Origin: a virus
Virus record (IMG/VR): IMGVR_UViG_3300006737_000063
Coordinates: 1-41,599 of that record
DNA: 41,599 bases
Strand: one strand, 5' to 3'
A program made the position numbers and the translations under genes. Under the pieces are notes generated by a model. That model was not told where the DNA came from, made no database searches, and saw nothing but the letters and a program-made list of their open reading frames with translations. Shown piece after piece: positions 6,743 to 14,955 of the stretch. Each line of letters begins with the position of its first letter. Position 1 is the stretch's first letter.

Positions 6743-9140
6743 GTTAAGATTCCGTGATGATAATAACGAGCGAGTGGAAAAAACACATGATTGCCGACCC
6801 TATTTTTATTTAACGATTAATACTAAAATTGGAAATAGCATTTACGTAAGAGGTAGAAGAATCTCCTTTATAAGGGAAAACACCAAGCAAAGAAACTTGG
6901 AGGGCATCCCTCTTTTGAAGTATTACTACGAGAACCCCTACGACAGATACAATATCATGCAGGAAATCCACAAAACAGAAAGAACCTATCAAGGTGATGT
7001 GGATGCGGCTCGTCTTTGGTGTATTGATTCAGGTTATGAGATTCCCGAATACAATCTCCGTAAGTGGTATTTTGATATTGAAACACAAGTGGGCGGAGAA
7101 CATCATGGTAAAATTACGGTGCTGAGTATTTATGATAACTACACACAGAAGGCTACTGTAATGACTTGGTTTCCAACAGGTGAACCGGATAACAGTATTC
7201 TACATCAAGAATGGCTTGAGATTTACGACAATGAAACTGATATGCTTTACGCATTTATTCGTTTAATGCAAGAGCAAGACCCCGACATGATTATCGGTTG
7301 GTATTTGCTAGGTTTTGACATACCGAAGGTTATCTCTCGTATGTGTGAATTGAATATCAATCCTACTCTTATGTCTCCTTACGGAGAAATCAAGAATGTT
7401 TCAAGGCGTTATGCTGGTGGAGAACCTGTTGGTTGGAATCTCAAAGTAGAAAACTACCACAATAGTGGTCAACCAATTAAGGGTCGCTTGACCTTTTGCT
7501 TGATGGATAGATTCGAGCGTTTGTGGACTGATTCACAAATGGGAACTCTACCCTCACTAAAGTTGGACGACTGTTCTAAATTGGTTCTTGAAAATGATGG
7601 TAAGGTTGTTTCCGCTAAGTTTCAAGACAATGAGTTTTATGAAAGGGCTTGGCTTGAAGACACGAACACTTATTTGGAATACGCACGGATAGATGTAAAG
7701 TTGTGTGTGGATATTGATGAAAAACTCAATGTTAGTGAAAATCAATTGGCTCTACAACGGCTAATTGGGTGTCCATTTGAAAACACTTATCACAATTCAC
7801 AGATGGCTGGTGTGTATTTTATGAAGAAGGCTGATTGGATTCCTCCTACTGGACTTAAAGGTTCAAAGGAGAAGTTTGAAGCGGCTTTCGTGATGGACCC
7901 CGATGAAGAAAACACATATGGTCAACATGAGAATGTGGCTATTTTTGACTTCAAATCTCTATACCCATCAATGATGGCTTCAATGAATATCTCATGGGAA
8001 ACTAAGACCACTAGCGGTTATCCCGTTTGGTGGGAAACCCCCAAGAATTTGAAGCCCTATGACGGCAAACCAAATATCCATTTCAACAATGAGGGTGAAG
8101 GTGTGTTGCCTCAAGCGGTTAAGGAACTGATGGTAATGCGAGATTCTTACAAAAAACTACGCTCACAAGCGACCACGGAAGAAGAGTATCAAAAATGGGA
8201 TTCAGCACAAATGGCTACTAAGCGAGTTGTAAACGCATTCTACGGTATTCTAGCAAAGGACGGCTACGGTTGGGGAGACATGGACATGGCTAAATCAATT
8301 ACGGCTTCTGCTCGTAGGGCTATGAGAATGACGGCTTTCTACGCTCAAGGTCTGGGCTACGAAGTTATCTATGGACACACGGATTCAGTTTTTATCAAAG
8401 TCGCAGATGTTGATGATGCACTAGAATTGCGTGAGAAACTAAACGACTATATTTCAAAGCGAGTTTTCCGTGAGCCAGTTGAGTTAGAATTTGAGAAGTT
8501 TGCTTCTAAGTTTTTTCTCTCCAAGAAAAAGAACCGATATTGTGGTTGGCTTTCATGGAAAGACGGAGCCTATCTAGACGAGGATAAATTCTTCGTGATG
8601 GGTTTTGAAATGAAGAAGAGTAATGAAACCCCCGTAGCGAAAGAGTTTCAAGAAAACCTTTTAAGGAAAGTCTCCCTGTTTGAAGGTAAGAAGGAAATAG
8701 TGGCCTACTGCAACGACTGGTATAGTGATATTGTGCAAGGAAAGGTGAACATCAATAGACTAGTGAAGAGAAGCCGCCTACGGAAACCCCTCGCTGATTA
8801 CAAAATGGTGGCGGGAGGAACCGCAGGAATTTTGTATTACAACCAACAGCGTTTAGGAAGCAAAATCGCCAAGGGCGACTCATACTACTACTACAAAATG
8901 AACAATATCAACTTGAGCGAAAAATGCTACATTTGGAAGGGAGAGTCTAAATCAGCAGAATACTTGGCGTTTAGAAGTGTGAATGAAATGAATTTAACAG
9001 ATACATATAGTCCCGATTGGGAGTTCATTGCCGAGGCTGAAATAATCAAAAAGTCTGCCCTAGTCTTTGAAAGCATGGGTTGGCCGCTCTCCCTATATAG
9101 GAAGGACATTAATCAAAGAGGATTAGAGGAATGGTGGTAA
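6699..9140 (+). CDS. polB: Family B DNA polymerase with 3'-5' exonuclease
   Basis: Replicative polymerase, about 813 residues. The start is uncertain: GTG 6690, ATG 6699 and ATG 6702 are in frame, and GAGTGA at 6688-6693 favours 6699. Exonuclease motifs: FDIET (about 125), GFDIP (about 206) and YARID (about 330). Polymerase motifs: A, DFKSLYPS (about 418); B, KRVVNAFYG (about 508); C, YGHTDS (about 558). Motif C has His where many family members have the first Asp, but the second, metal-binding Asp is kept. In exo II the usual Asn is Tyr while the catalytic Asp is kept. The protein ends QRGLEEWW, a canonical PIP box for PCNA. Confidence 0.96.
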   Translation: MMINTIQQNKQHRIKLRFRDDNNERVEKTHDCRPYFYLTINTKIGNSIYVRGRRISFIRENTKQRNLEGIPLLKYYYENPYDRYNIMQEIHKTERTYQGDVDAARLWCIDSGYEIPEYNLRKWYFDIETQVGGEHHGKITVLSIYDNYTQKATVMTWFPTGEPDNSILHQEWLEIYDNETDMLYAFIRLMQEQDPDMIIGWYLLGFDIPKVISRMCELNINPTLMSPYGEIKNVSRRYAGGEPVGWNLKVENYHNSGQPIKGRLTFCLMDRFERLWTDSQMGTLPSLKLDDCSKLVLENDGKVVSAKFQDNEFYERAWLEDTNTYLEYARIDVKLCVDIDEKLNVSENQLALQRLIGCPFENTYHNSQMAGVYFMKKADWIPPTGLKGSKEKFEAAFVMDPDEENTYGQHENVAIFDFKSLYPSMMASMNISWETKTTSGYPVWWETPKNLKPYDGKPNIHFNNEGEGVLPQAVKELMVMRDSYKKLRSQATTEEEYQKWDSAQMATKRVVNAFYGILAKDGYGWGDMDMAKSITASARRAMRMTAFYAQGLGYEVIYGHTDSVFIKVADVDDALELREKLNDYISKRVFREPVELEFEKFASKFFLSKKKNRYCGWLSWKDGAYLDEDKFFVMGFEMKKSNETPVAKEFQENLLRKVSLFEGKKEIVAYCNDWYSDIVQGKVNINRLVKRSRLRKPLADYKMVAGGTAGILYYNQQRLGSKIAKGDSYYYYKMNNINLSEKCYIWKGESKSAEYLAFRSVNEMNLTDTYSPDWEFIAEAEIIKKSALVFESMGWPLSLYRKDINQRGLEEWW

Positions 9141-9141
9141 A

Positions 9142-9618
9142 ATGGGAAAGAAAAGTGGAACATACGTTAAAAGTATGAAACAACTACATGAAAGAATTAA
9201 TAACAAAAAGAAAGAAATAGAAAACCTAGAACAAGACCTTCTAGTAATTTACAAGAAGGAAAAGAAATTTTGGGTCAAAGAAAAAACTTGCACCATTTGT
9301 GGGTGTGAAGAAGAAAAGACGGAATGGCATCACATCATTTCACAGCATAGATGTAGAGAACTCGGAAAGGAGTATCTAATCTATTCTAGAAGTAATGTGA
9401 TAGAAGTATGTAAACCATGCCACGACGAAACTACTGCCTCCCTTCGTAGGAAGGTAATGGAAACACCGTCAAAATCAGTTAAAAATGTTGACGGCCCGCC
9501 TACCGGCAAACAACTGGAATACATACGAAAACTTGGCGGTGAGACCAAAATATATGAAGGTATCACTAGACAAGAGGCATCAAGCCTAATTGATATATTA
9601 AAGGAGAAATCAGCATGA
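9142..9618 (+). CDS. HNH-domain protein with coiled-coil N-terminus
   Basis: 158 residues in three parts. Residues 1-45 are a Lys/Glu-rich coiled coil. Residues 50-95 are an HNH nuclease-type zinc domain with CTIC (50-53), EWHH (61-64), N85 and CKPCH (90-94), so the two Cys pairs bind zinc and the His/Asn residues form the active site. Residues 120-155 (PTGKQLEYIRKLGG, then TRQEASSLIDIL) resemble a small helical DNA-binding tail seen at the end of some phage proteins. It sits between PolB and the Cas4-like nuclease with one base of spacing to polB. It could be a free-standing homing enzyme or a replication/recombination nuclease; its tight fit in the operon favours the second. Confidence 0.75.
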   Translation: MGKKSGTYVKSMKQLHERINNKKKEIENLEQDLLVIYKKEKKFWVKEKTCTICGCEEEKTEWHHIISQHRCRELGKEYLIYSRSNVIEVCKPCHDETTASLRRKVMETPSKSVKNVDGPPTGKQLEYIRKLGGETKIYEGITRQEASSLIDILKEKSA

Positions 9619-10511
9619 ATAATTACGTAGAAGAATGGACAGAAAGAGATTTAGAAAATGGGTTCACATACCAATGGAACCCCGACGACGATAATAGCCC
9701 AATGTTAAAAATGACCAAATCGTCACTTGGTTCTTACGGGTTTTGTCGTGCTTCTTATGTTATGGGATATGACCCCTTCGGTGAAGGTAAAATCAAAGGC
9801 CCAGCAACAGAAGCCATGATTCGTGGAAACACAGTTCACGATGCACAGGAAGAATTTTGGAAGTGTGTTGATACCGAGGAAATGATGAATCATATTGATG
9901 ACCCCAATAAATTGGTTAAGTCGTTCGTGAAACTCTATCCCGAAACTGATGATGATACTACCCTTTCCATCTATAAAGGAATGGCTTCATGGTCGGCTGA
10001 AAGGTTTATTGATTGTGTCAAGGACGGAACAGTTGAGTTCTTTAAGCCTGTTGGGAATGAAATTAGGCTAAACGCCAAGTATGAATTGAACGGGCTAGTA
10101 ATTCACCTCCAAGGAATTGTTGACCGGTTGTTCATTCACGAAGGAACCTATGTACCTCTTGAATTAAAGACTGGTGTTTGGAAGGACAGCAAGGCTACAC
10201 ATATGAGAAAGGAAATGGCCTTTTACAAAATATTGTTTGATAACGCTACTGATGAAGACAAAATCGCCGCAGGTCTTGACCCCTCTATGGAGTTCGGATA
10301 TTGGGGCTGGTTCTTCCCTGCTAGCAATTACATTTACCTTGAACCCGTTAAGGCCCGAACTGAGCAATCGGTTCAAAATGCCATGCAAAAAGTAGTAGAC
10401 TCCTACATACTTAAGGAGTTTCCGTTTGACGACTTTTATAAGAAGTGCAGACATTGTGGACTTTATTCGGTGTGTGAAAAAGGGGAAGGAGGGATAAGTT
10501 ATGACTGGTGA
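9615..10511 (+). CDS. Cas4/RecB-family PD-(D/E)XK nuclease with Fe-S cysteines
   Basis: 298 residues. Nuclease motifs are GNTVHDAQEEF (His75), GIVDR (Asp170) and PLELKTG (Glu183, Lys185). Four cysteines fit the Cas4 iron-sulfur site: Cys44 near the N-terminus and Cys278, Cys281 and Cys287 at the C-terminus (CRHCGLYSVC). Cas4-like enzymes trim DNA ends; in viruses they are common without any CRISPR locus and are thought to work in replication-linked recombination. It starts by a four-base overlap with the HNH gene after a GGAGA site, and ends in ISYDW. No CRISPR repeats are present in the window. Confidence 0.88.
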   Translation: MNNYVEEWTERDLENGFTYQWNPDDDNSPMLKMTKSSLGSYGFCRASYVMGYDPFGEGKIKGPATEAMIRGNTVHDAQEEFWKCVDTEEMMNHIDDPNKLVKSFVKLYPETDDDTTLSIYKGMASWSAERFIDCVKDGTVEFFKPVGNEIRLNAKYELNGLVIHLQGIVDRLFIHEGTYVPLELKTGVWKDSKATHMRKEMAFYKILFDNATDEDKIAAGLDPSMEFGYWGWFFPASNYIYLEPVKARTEQSVQNAMQKVVDSYILKEFPFDDFYKKCRHCGLYSVCEKGEGGISYDW

Positions 10512-10884
10512 AGACCAAAGAGAAATTGTAGAAAATGTAAAAAACGATTTAGTTAAAAAGGTGCTAGAGTTTGGGTGGACTGTTAAGGACATTTACCACA
10601 TAGAAAAAACATTAGAAGGTATAATTCAAAGAGAGGACTATACACTTGATGTTATGGTTAATTTTGCGAATGATAAACTTATAAAGCAAATTGAGGATGA
10701 TTTCTACCTCTTTCACATTGAGCATCTAACAGAATTAATTGTGGGTGATTTAGATTCAGCCAAGATTGAAATGAATATTAAGCCGGTTGTCCTTCCGGTG
10801 AAAAATAAGAAGGAGAAGGTTAAAACCCTTCCCTCTAAAGACGAACTGCTAGAGCAGATTAAAAAGGACACAAAACAAGTATGA
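10501..10884 (+). CDS. Hypothetical 127-residue helical protein
   Basis: Unrecognised. The ATG overlaps the end of the Cas4-like gene by 11 bases and follows a strong GGAGGG site. The product is mostly charged helix for the first 95 residues (VKNDLVKKVLEFGW, HIEKTLEGII, FHIEHLTELIVGDLDSA), then has a Lys/Pro-rich linker and a final helix. It directly precedes the primase gene by nine bases, so a primase or nuclease partner is conceivable. Nothing in the sequence identifies it. Confidence 0.7.
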   Translation: MTGEDQREIVENVKNDLVKKVLEFGWTVKDIYHIEKTLEGIIQREDYTLDVMVNFANDKLIKQIEDDFYLFHIEHLTELIVGDLDSAKIEMNIKPVVLPVKNKKEKVKTLPSKDELLEQIKKDTKQV

Positions 10885-10893
10885 GGTGAAAAC

Positions 10894-11931
10894 ATGTATT
10901 TTCCGAGAGAAATGTGGGCAGGAAGCCCATTTATGAACGCAAGACAACCTAAGAGAGAAGTCGTTGAAAATGAAGAACAGTTCCTAGAATTCGTAAATGA
11001 TTACAACGGGAAAATGAATGTCTATACTTCTGTATACAATTACGATGAATTTTCAGTCAATCGTGGTTTAGAACATTCAGTAGCAATTGATAGAATTTTC
11101 TTAGATATTGATGCTCATGGGAATGATTCTTTAGAAGAGGCTTATGAAAACCTAAAGGACTTACATTCATGGTTAATTAATAGGAATCTAAAACATCGTA
11201 TGGCCTTTAGTGGGCGAGGATTTTACATCTTCGTGTATGGAAAAAGGACCTCCGACTTGAGAAGAGTTAAGGCATTTTTCAATATATGTCATGATGTGAT
11301 TAATAGGTCGAGGCTTTTAGACCATAGGGTTATCAATACCACCCGCCTACGAAGAGTTCAAAACACATACCACATGGGGGCAAAACGGTTCTCCATTCCT
11401 TTGAAACAGTCCGACTTAAAGCACGATTTGGGGTTCATACTTGACATGAGCAAGAAACAAAGAAAGGGTAAGAACTCCTACTATGGAGAACATTTGCTTG
11501 ATTGGCCCGAAGTAAAGGAAATTGAGAGTGCTGGTATTGAGATAGAGGGTGTAGAAAGCCCCGCTACCTTGCCAGTTATCCCATGCTTGGCTTCAGCCAA
11601 CTTGGTTCAAAATCCCCTACACGAGGCTAGGTACTTACTGGTTCAATGGTATAACGAAATTATTTCCGACATGGTTTTAATTGAACGGGGTATTGAAGGA
11701 AATCCAAGAGACTTACAGGGAGAGGTATTGACCGACATTAAAAACATCATCTGTGCTGAGATTGAACAAATCGCTAGCGACGACGATGTTTGGATTGATT
11801 ACAACCCCACTACGACTAGAAAGTTTGTGAACTATGTCGTGAATAAGAGGTTTATGTCGGCTTCGTGTGCAACCCTAATTGACAAAGGAATGTGTGTTGG
11901 AAAATGTTGGAGGTATGGCGATGATAATTGA
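10894..11931 (+). CDS. Primase: AEP catalytic domain fused to PriL-like Fe-S domain
   Basis: Makes primers for DNA synthesis. The N-terminal half is an archaeo-eukaryotic primase (PriS type): metal-binding FLDIDAHG (69-76, Asp71 and Asp73), SGRGFYIFV (106-114) and the nucleotide-binding RLRRVQNTYH (151-160). The C-terminal part resembles the PriL iron-sulfur domain: IPCLASANL (Cys231) with NPLHEARYLLVQW, then SCATLIDKGMCVGKC (Cys325, Cys334, Cys338), giving the four-Cys set in the right order. Archaea normally carry these on two proteins of more than 300 residues each; here both fit in 345. The motif II residue usually His is Tyr111. A GAGGTGA site precedes the ATG. Confidence 0.85.
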   Translation: MYFPREMWAGSPFMNARQPKREVVENEEQFLEFVNDYNGKMNVYTSVYNYDEFSVNRGLEHSVAIDRIFLDIDAHGNDSLEEAYENLKDLHSWLINRNLKHRMAFSGRGFYIFVYGKRTSDLRRVKAFFNICHDVINRSRLLDHRVINTTRLRRVQNTYHMGAKRFSIPLKQSDLKHDLGFILDMSKKQRKGKNSYYGEHLLDWPEVKEIESAGIEIEGVESPATLPVIPCLASANLVQNPLHEARYLLVQWYNEIISDMVLIERGIEGNPRDLQGEVLTDIKNIICAEIEQIASDDDVWIDYNPTTTRKFVNYVVNKRFMSASCATLIDKGMCVGKCWRYGDDN

Positions 11932-12586
11932 TAGTAGAGAAAGTTCCGTTTTATGTGCAAATGTAGAATATTTTGCTGGAATGGCTAGAGTCCCAGTAGA
12001 AAGAATGTTTATTGAAGTAGGCGATTACGTCGGAAATGAAATTTGCATTGAGGCAAAATCAGTAAATGACTTCTACTACTCCGTTAAGGCGAAGCGAATG
12101 TTTAACCAAATTAGCAACATGGAGGATAACTACACTAAGACTATTGTTTTAATTCATGGAAAGGCGTCCGAACTAGCAAAACACCTAACCAATGTAGAAA
12201 AAAGAATCATAGATAAGATGAAAAGACGAATGGTTGGGGCTATGTCAGCAATTACTTTAAACACTAATACTAAAGTCGTTTGGATTCCTAGTACAAAGGA
12301 CGCTGCTGAGTTTATTGTTGCCTGTTTTTTCAATAAAGACAAAGAAGTGGACTTAAGTAAAATGCTACACAAGAAAAAACGAACAGATGATGTTAGAATT
12401 GACGTTTTAACACAAATCAAAGGCATTACAACAGAAAAAGCGAAATTATTGCTTAAAGCCTACGGGTCAATAGCAAAAATCGCAGAAAGTGATGTAAAAT
12501 CACTAACAAAAATAGAAAAAATAGGAAAAATAACCGCTTCAAACATAAAAGAAGCACTAACCGACGAAAAGGAGGTATCATATTGA
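11921..12586 (+). CDS. ERCC4-type (XPF/Mus81/Hef-like) nuclease with HhH2 tail
   Basis: Structure-specific endonuclease for forked or branched DNA. The ATG at 11921 has GGAGGT six bases upstream; the ATG at 11915 abuts the site and the frame further up (11879) lies in the primase gene. The 221-residue product opens with IIDSRES (Asp4, Arg6, Glu7), followed by VGDY (Asp35) and IEAKSVND (Glu44, Lys46, Asp50), the ERCC4 active site with Ala in place of the middle Arg of ERKxxxD. Residues about 155-215 form two helix-hairpin-helix motifs (QIKGITTEKAKLLLKAYGS, IEKIGKITASNIKEAL) that bind DNA and dimerise. No helicase domain, so it is like the nuclease half of Hef. It overlaps the primase gene by 11 bases. 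Confidence 0.9.
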   Translation: MIIDSRESSVLCANVEYFAGMARVPVERMFIEVGDYVGNEICIEAKSVNDFYYSVKAKRMFNQISNMEDNYTKTIVLIHGKASELAKHLTNVEKRIIDKMKRRMVGAMSAITLNTNTKVVWIPSTKDAAEFIVACFFNKDKEVDLSKMLHKKKRTDDVRIDVLTQIKGITTEKAKLLLKAYGSIAKIAESDVKSLTKIEKIGKITASNIKEALTDEKEVSY

Positions 12587-14142
12587 CAGATATAGAAGAA
12601 TTAGACGAATGGGCGTATTATGACGCAATTAATGAACTTACAAAGGAAGCAATTGAAGCAGTAGAACTAAGAGAAGTAGTTTCTTTGCCAAAAATTGTTT
12701 TAGATTGGGCAAATGCTGTTAAGGAGTATTCAATGTATAACGAATACCCAGCGCAGATGTCCTTTTTTGTTATTCTAGGGCAGATTTTAAAGAACGATGT
12801 TAGAATTAGGGCCGCTGGTGCGCCTTTAGACCCAAGGATTCACTTTTGTTGGATTCAAACGGCTAGAAGCGGTAAGACTACTATGTGGGATTTTCTTTCC
12901 GATGCTTGGGGAAAAATATTTGACCTAGTAAACAAGTTCCCTAACACAGCAGAATATGAAAGGATTTGGGAGAGACAACAGGGAGTAAGGGAAGGAGAAA
13001 GGGCATTTACAATTCACAATCCGGACGCTTTTACAGACCAAGCCCTGTTAGGAACTAAAAAACTAAATCAACCCAATCCCGACTACAACCGAGCGGAAGC
13101 GGCTCAAGCCGCCCAAAACAACGAAGTTTATGACATTCCCGCTGAAATTACTATTGAAAGGTACGGTGCGCTTCATGGGTCAGGAATAATTGCGTTTGAT
13201 GAATTTGAACATTCGGGTATTTTTAAAGAATCAAAGCATAAACAAGACGTCGTGATGATGTTTCAAAAGTTTATGAACAAATTAGAATCCGATACCCACC
13301 TAATTAAGAAGCGATTGACTGAATGGGAAACCGATTTCGTTGTTGATTGTCAACGTTCCTTATGGGCAACTACCCTGCCCCCACAAGGTATTGAAATGGT
13401 TATTCTTACAAAGGGTGTTTTCCAACGAATGTGGCTTTACATTAGGGACATTCCTGATTCATTGAAAGACCGCATGGAAGACATGTATTTGCAGAAACTT
13501 TACGGGGACCATGACGATAGCGCAAGAAAGAAAATACCCGGTGAGATGGCGGAGAGACTCTACGACATTTACGTTTGGGTCCAAGAAAGACTAAAAGAAG
13601 TAGATGGGAATAAAATTAACGTCTGTCCTCTTTCAAAGGACGCACATAATCGTATCATCATTGAAGTCAAAAGAATGAGAACCTATACCAACGGGTTTCA
13701 AGGTGTAATGAAAGACGCACTAGATTCGTTTAGAATGAATCTAATCAACAATATTACAATCGCTTCAACGCTTTGTGCTATTGCTGAGAAGTCTCCGGTT
13801 GTCACAGCAAAACATGTAGACATGGGTATGACGCTATCTACAAAATCATACGATTCAATTACTGAATGGTTTAGTGGTAGATTGAAGAATCGAAGAGGAA
13901 ATTTAAAGGAAGGCGTTAAGGAAGGACAAATCACTAACATTTACGACGCTTGTATAAAAAAGGCCACTTCAACCCTAAGCAAGGAAGGTTGGATTTCAAA
14001 GACTATCCTAATCAAGTCTTACATGGAAGCCACTAAAAAAGCGAGAGCAACATTTTATAGATTATGGAATAGTACAGACCATCTGTTTGAGGAGAAAACA
14101 ATTAACCGCAAGGTGTATATCAGGAGGTCTAAAGATGAATAG
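12583..14142 (+). CDS. P-loop ATPase, candidate replicative helicase
   Basis: 519 residues, TTG start after AAAGGAGGT. A nucleotide-binding core is visible: Walker A TARSGKTT (93-100) and Walker B GIIAFDEFEH (201-210). KGVFQRMWLYIRDIPD at about 286-301 could hold an arginine finger or sensor. The N-terminal 85 residues and the C-terminal 200 are mainly helical; the end (about 465-515) looks like a winged helix (SKTILIKSYMEATKKARATF). This layout resembles DUF3987-type and other phage replicative helicase ATPases more than MCM, but I cannot place the family. The helicase role is inferred because no other helicase is seen in an otherwise rich replication set. Confidence 0.55.
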   Translation: MTDIEELDEWAYYDAINELTKEAIEAVELREVVSLPKIVLDWANAVKEYSMYNEYPAQMSFFVILGQILKNDVRIRAAGAPLDPRIHFCWIQTARSGKTTMWDFLSDAWGKIFDLVNKFPNTAEYERIWERQQGVREGERAFTIHNPDAFTDQALLGTKKLNQPNPDYNRAEAAQAAQNNEVYDIPAEITIERYGALHGSGIIAFDEFEHSGIFKESKHKQDVVMMFQKFMNKLESDTHLIKKRLTEWETDFVVDCQRSLWATTLPPQGIEMVILTKGVFQRMWLYIRDIPDSLKDRMEDMYLQKLYGDHDDSARKKIPGEMAERLYDIYVWVQERLKEVDGNKINVCPLSKDAHNRIIIEVKRMRTYTNGFQGVMKDALDSFRMNLINNITIASTLCAIAEKSPVVTAKHVDMGMTLSTKSYDSITEWFSGRLKNRRGNLKEGVKEGQITNIYDACIKKATSTLSKEGWISKTILIKSYMEATKKARATFYRLWNSTDHLFEEKTINRKVYIRRSKDE

Positions 14143-14320
14143 GGATAGGGTTATGGCTATTAGGTCTTACTTTGACAATGAATGGATTACTAAAGAAGAT
14201 GTAGTGGATATTTTAATGACCTTTATAAGCAAGGAACATTTAAATAGTCTTGCTAATTTAATATCAAGTGGATATTCCTTAGAAGAAATAAAGGACATAG
14301 AGGTGTATAAAAATGAATAA
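14135..14320 (+). CDS. Hypothetical 61-residue protein
   Basis: Unrecognised. The ATG at 14135 lies inside the end of the ATPase gene and has GGAGGT six bases upstream, which fixes this start over an in-frame ATG at 14087. The product, starting MNRDRVMAIRSYFDNEW, is short and mostly helical and acidic (KEDVVDILMTFIS, LANLISSGYSLEEIKDIEV). It overlaps the exonuclease gene by eight bases. A small regulator or partner of the flanking enzymes is possible. Confidence 0.7.
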   Translation: MNRDRVMAIRSYFDNEWITKEDVVDILMTFISKEHLNSLANLISSGYSLEEIKDIEVYKNE

Positions 14321-14909
14321 CGTAATGGCAATAGACATAGAAACAGGAAATAGTGCGGCAGATATCGGAGGTTGGGGAAATACCCACATGTGGGATATCA
14401 CCTGCGTTACAACATGGGATGGTAAAGAAGCGAGGGCTTATGTAGACAAACCTATGAGCATTGACGGAGTATTGGTTAAGTCTCTTAGGAGTTTAAAGTA
14501 CGACCTAGACCAACACTTTGACGAGGGAGGGGTTTTATTAGGACACAACATTATTAGTTTTGACCTACCAGCCCTTCGTGATTCAATGGATATTTTTATA
14601 GCAAAAAAGTTTATTGATAATAAAGAGACACGGTGTATTGATACTAGTAGGATTATGAATAAACATTCAAGCGGATTTCATGTTTCGCTAGATAACTTAG
14701 CAAAGTGTAATTTAGGGACGCAGAAATCAGCAAATGGATTAACTGCGGTTAAGTGGTGGTCGGAAGGTCGCTATGAAGATGTAGTAAAATATTGTGTTTT
14801 AGACTCCCAAATTTCTTATGATGTTTGGGTAAAGGGGCGTGTTGAAAAACAAATTGAGTATTATAACGAGGATGAAAATAATTTCATCAAGGTAGATATT
14901 GAGTGGTGA
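14313..14909 (+). CDS. DnaQ/RNase H-fold 3'-5' exonuclease (DEDDy type)
   Basis: 198 residues. Exo I is AIDIETG (Asp8, Glu10), exo II LGHNIISFDLPAL (Asn79, Asp84), and exo III KYCVLDSQISYD (Tyr160, Asp164), the Tyr marking the DEDDy subgroup that includes polymerase proofreading domains. LDNLAKCNLG before exo III also fits this family. PolB already carries its own exonuclease, so this enzyme may act in recombination, repair, or breakdown of host DNA or RNA. It has a GAGGTG site and is the last plus-strand gene, directly ahead of the terminator. Confidence 0.85.
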   Translation: MNNVMAIDIETGNSAADIGGWGNTHMWDITCVTTWDGKEARAYVDKPMSIDGVLVKSLRSLKYDLDQHFDEGGVLLGHNIISFDLPALRDSMDIFIAKKFIDNKETRCIDTSRIMNKHSSGFHVSLDNLAKCNLGTQKSANGLTAVKWWSEGRYEDVVKYCVLDSQISYDVWVKGRVEKQIEYYNEDENNFIKVDIEW

Positions 14910-14916
14910 ATTAATT

Positions 14917-14955
14917 GGGTCGGGGTTCCTCTTCGGAGGTCCTCGGCCCTTTTTT
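14917..14955 (+). terminator. Hairpin with UUCG loop and T-run closing the plus-strand operon
   Basis: GGGTCGGGG (14917-14925) pairs with CCTCGGCCC (14941-14949), and CCTC pairs with GGAG around a TTCG tetraloop; a small TT/T mismatch separates the two stems. Six T follow (14950-14955). It starts eight bases after the last plus-strand stop and sits where the two opposing blocks of genes meet. The form is that of an intrinsic terminator; archaeal polymerase mainly needs the T-run, and the stem may protect the 3' end. Confidence 0.75.

Noticed and set aside
9615-10511. Cas4-like gene taken as sign of a CRISPR system
   Set aside because: No repeat-spacer array and no other cas genes are seen. 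Viral Cas4-like nucleases commonly occur alone.
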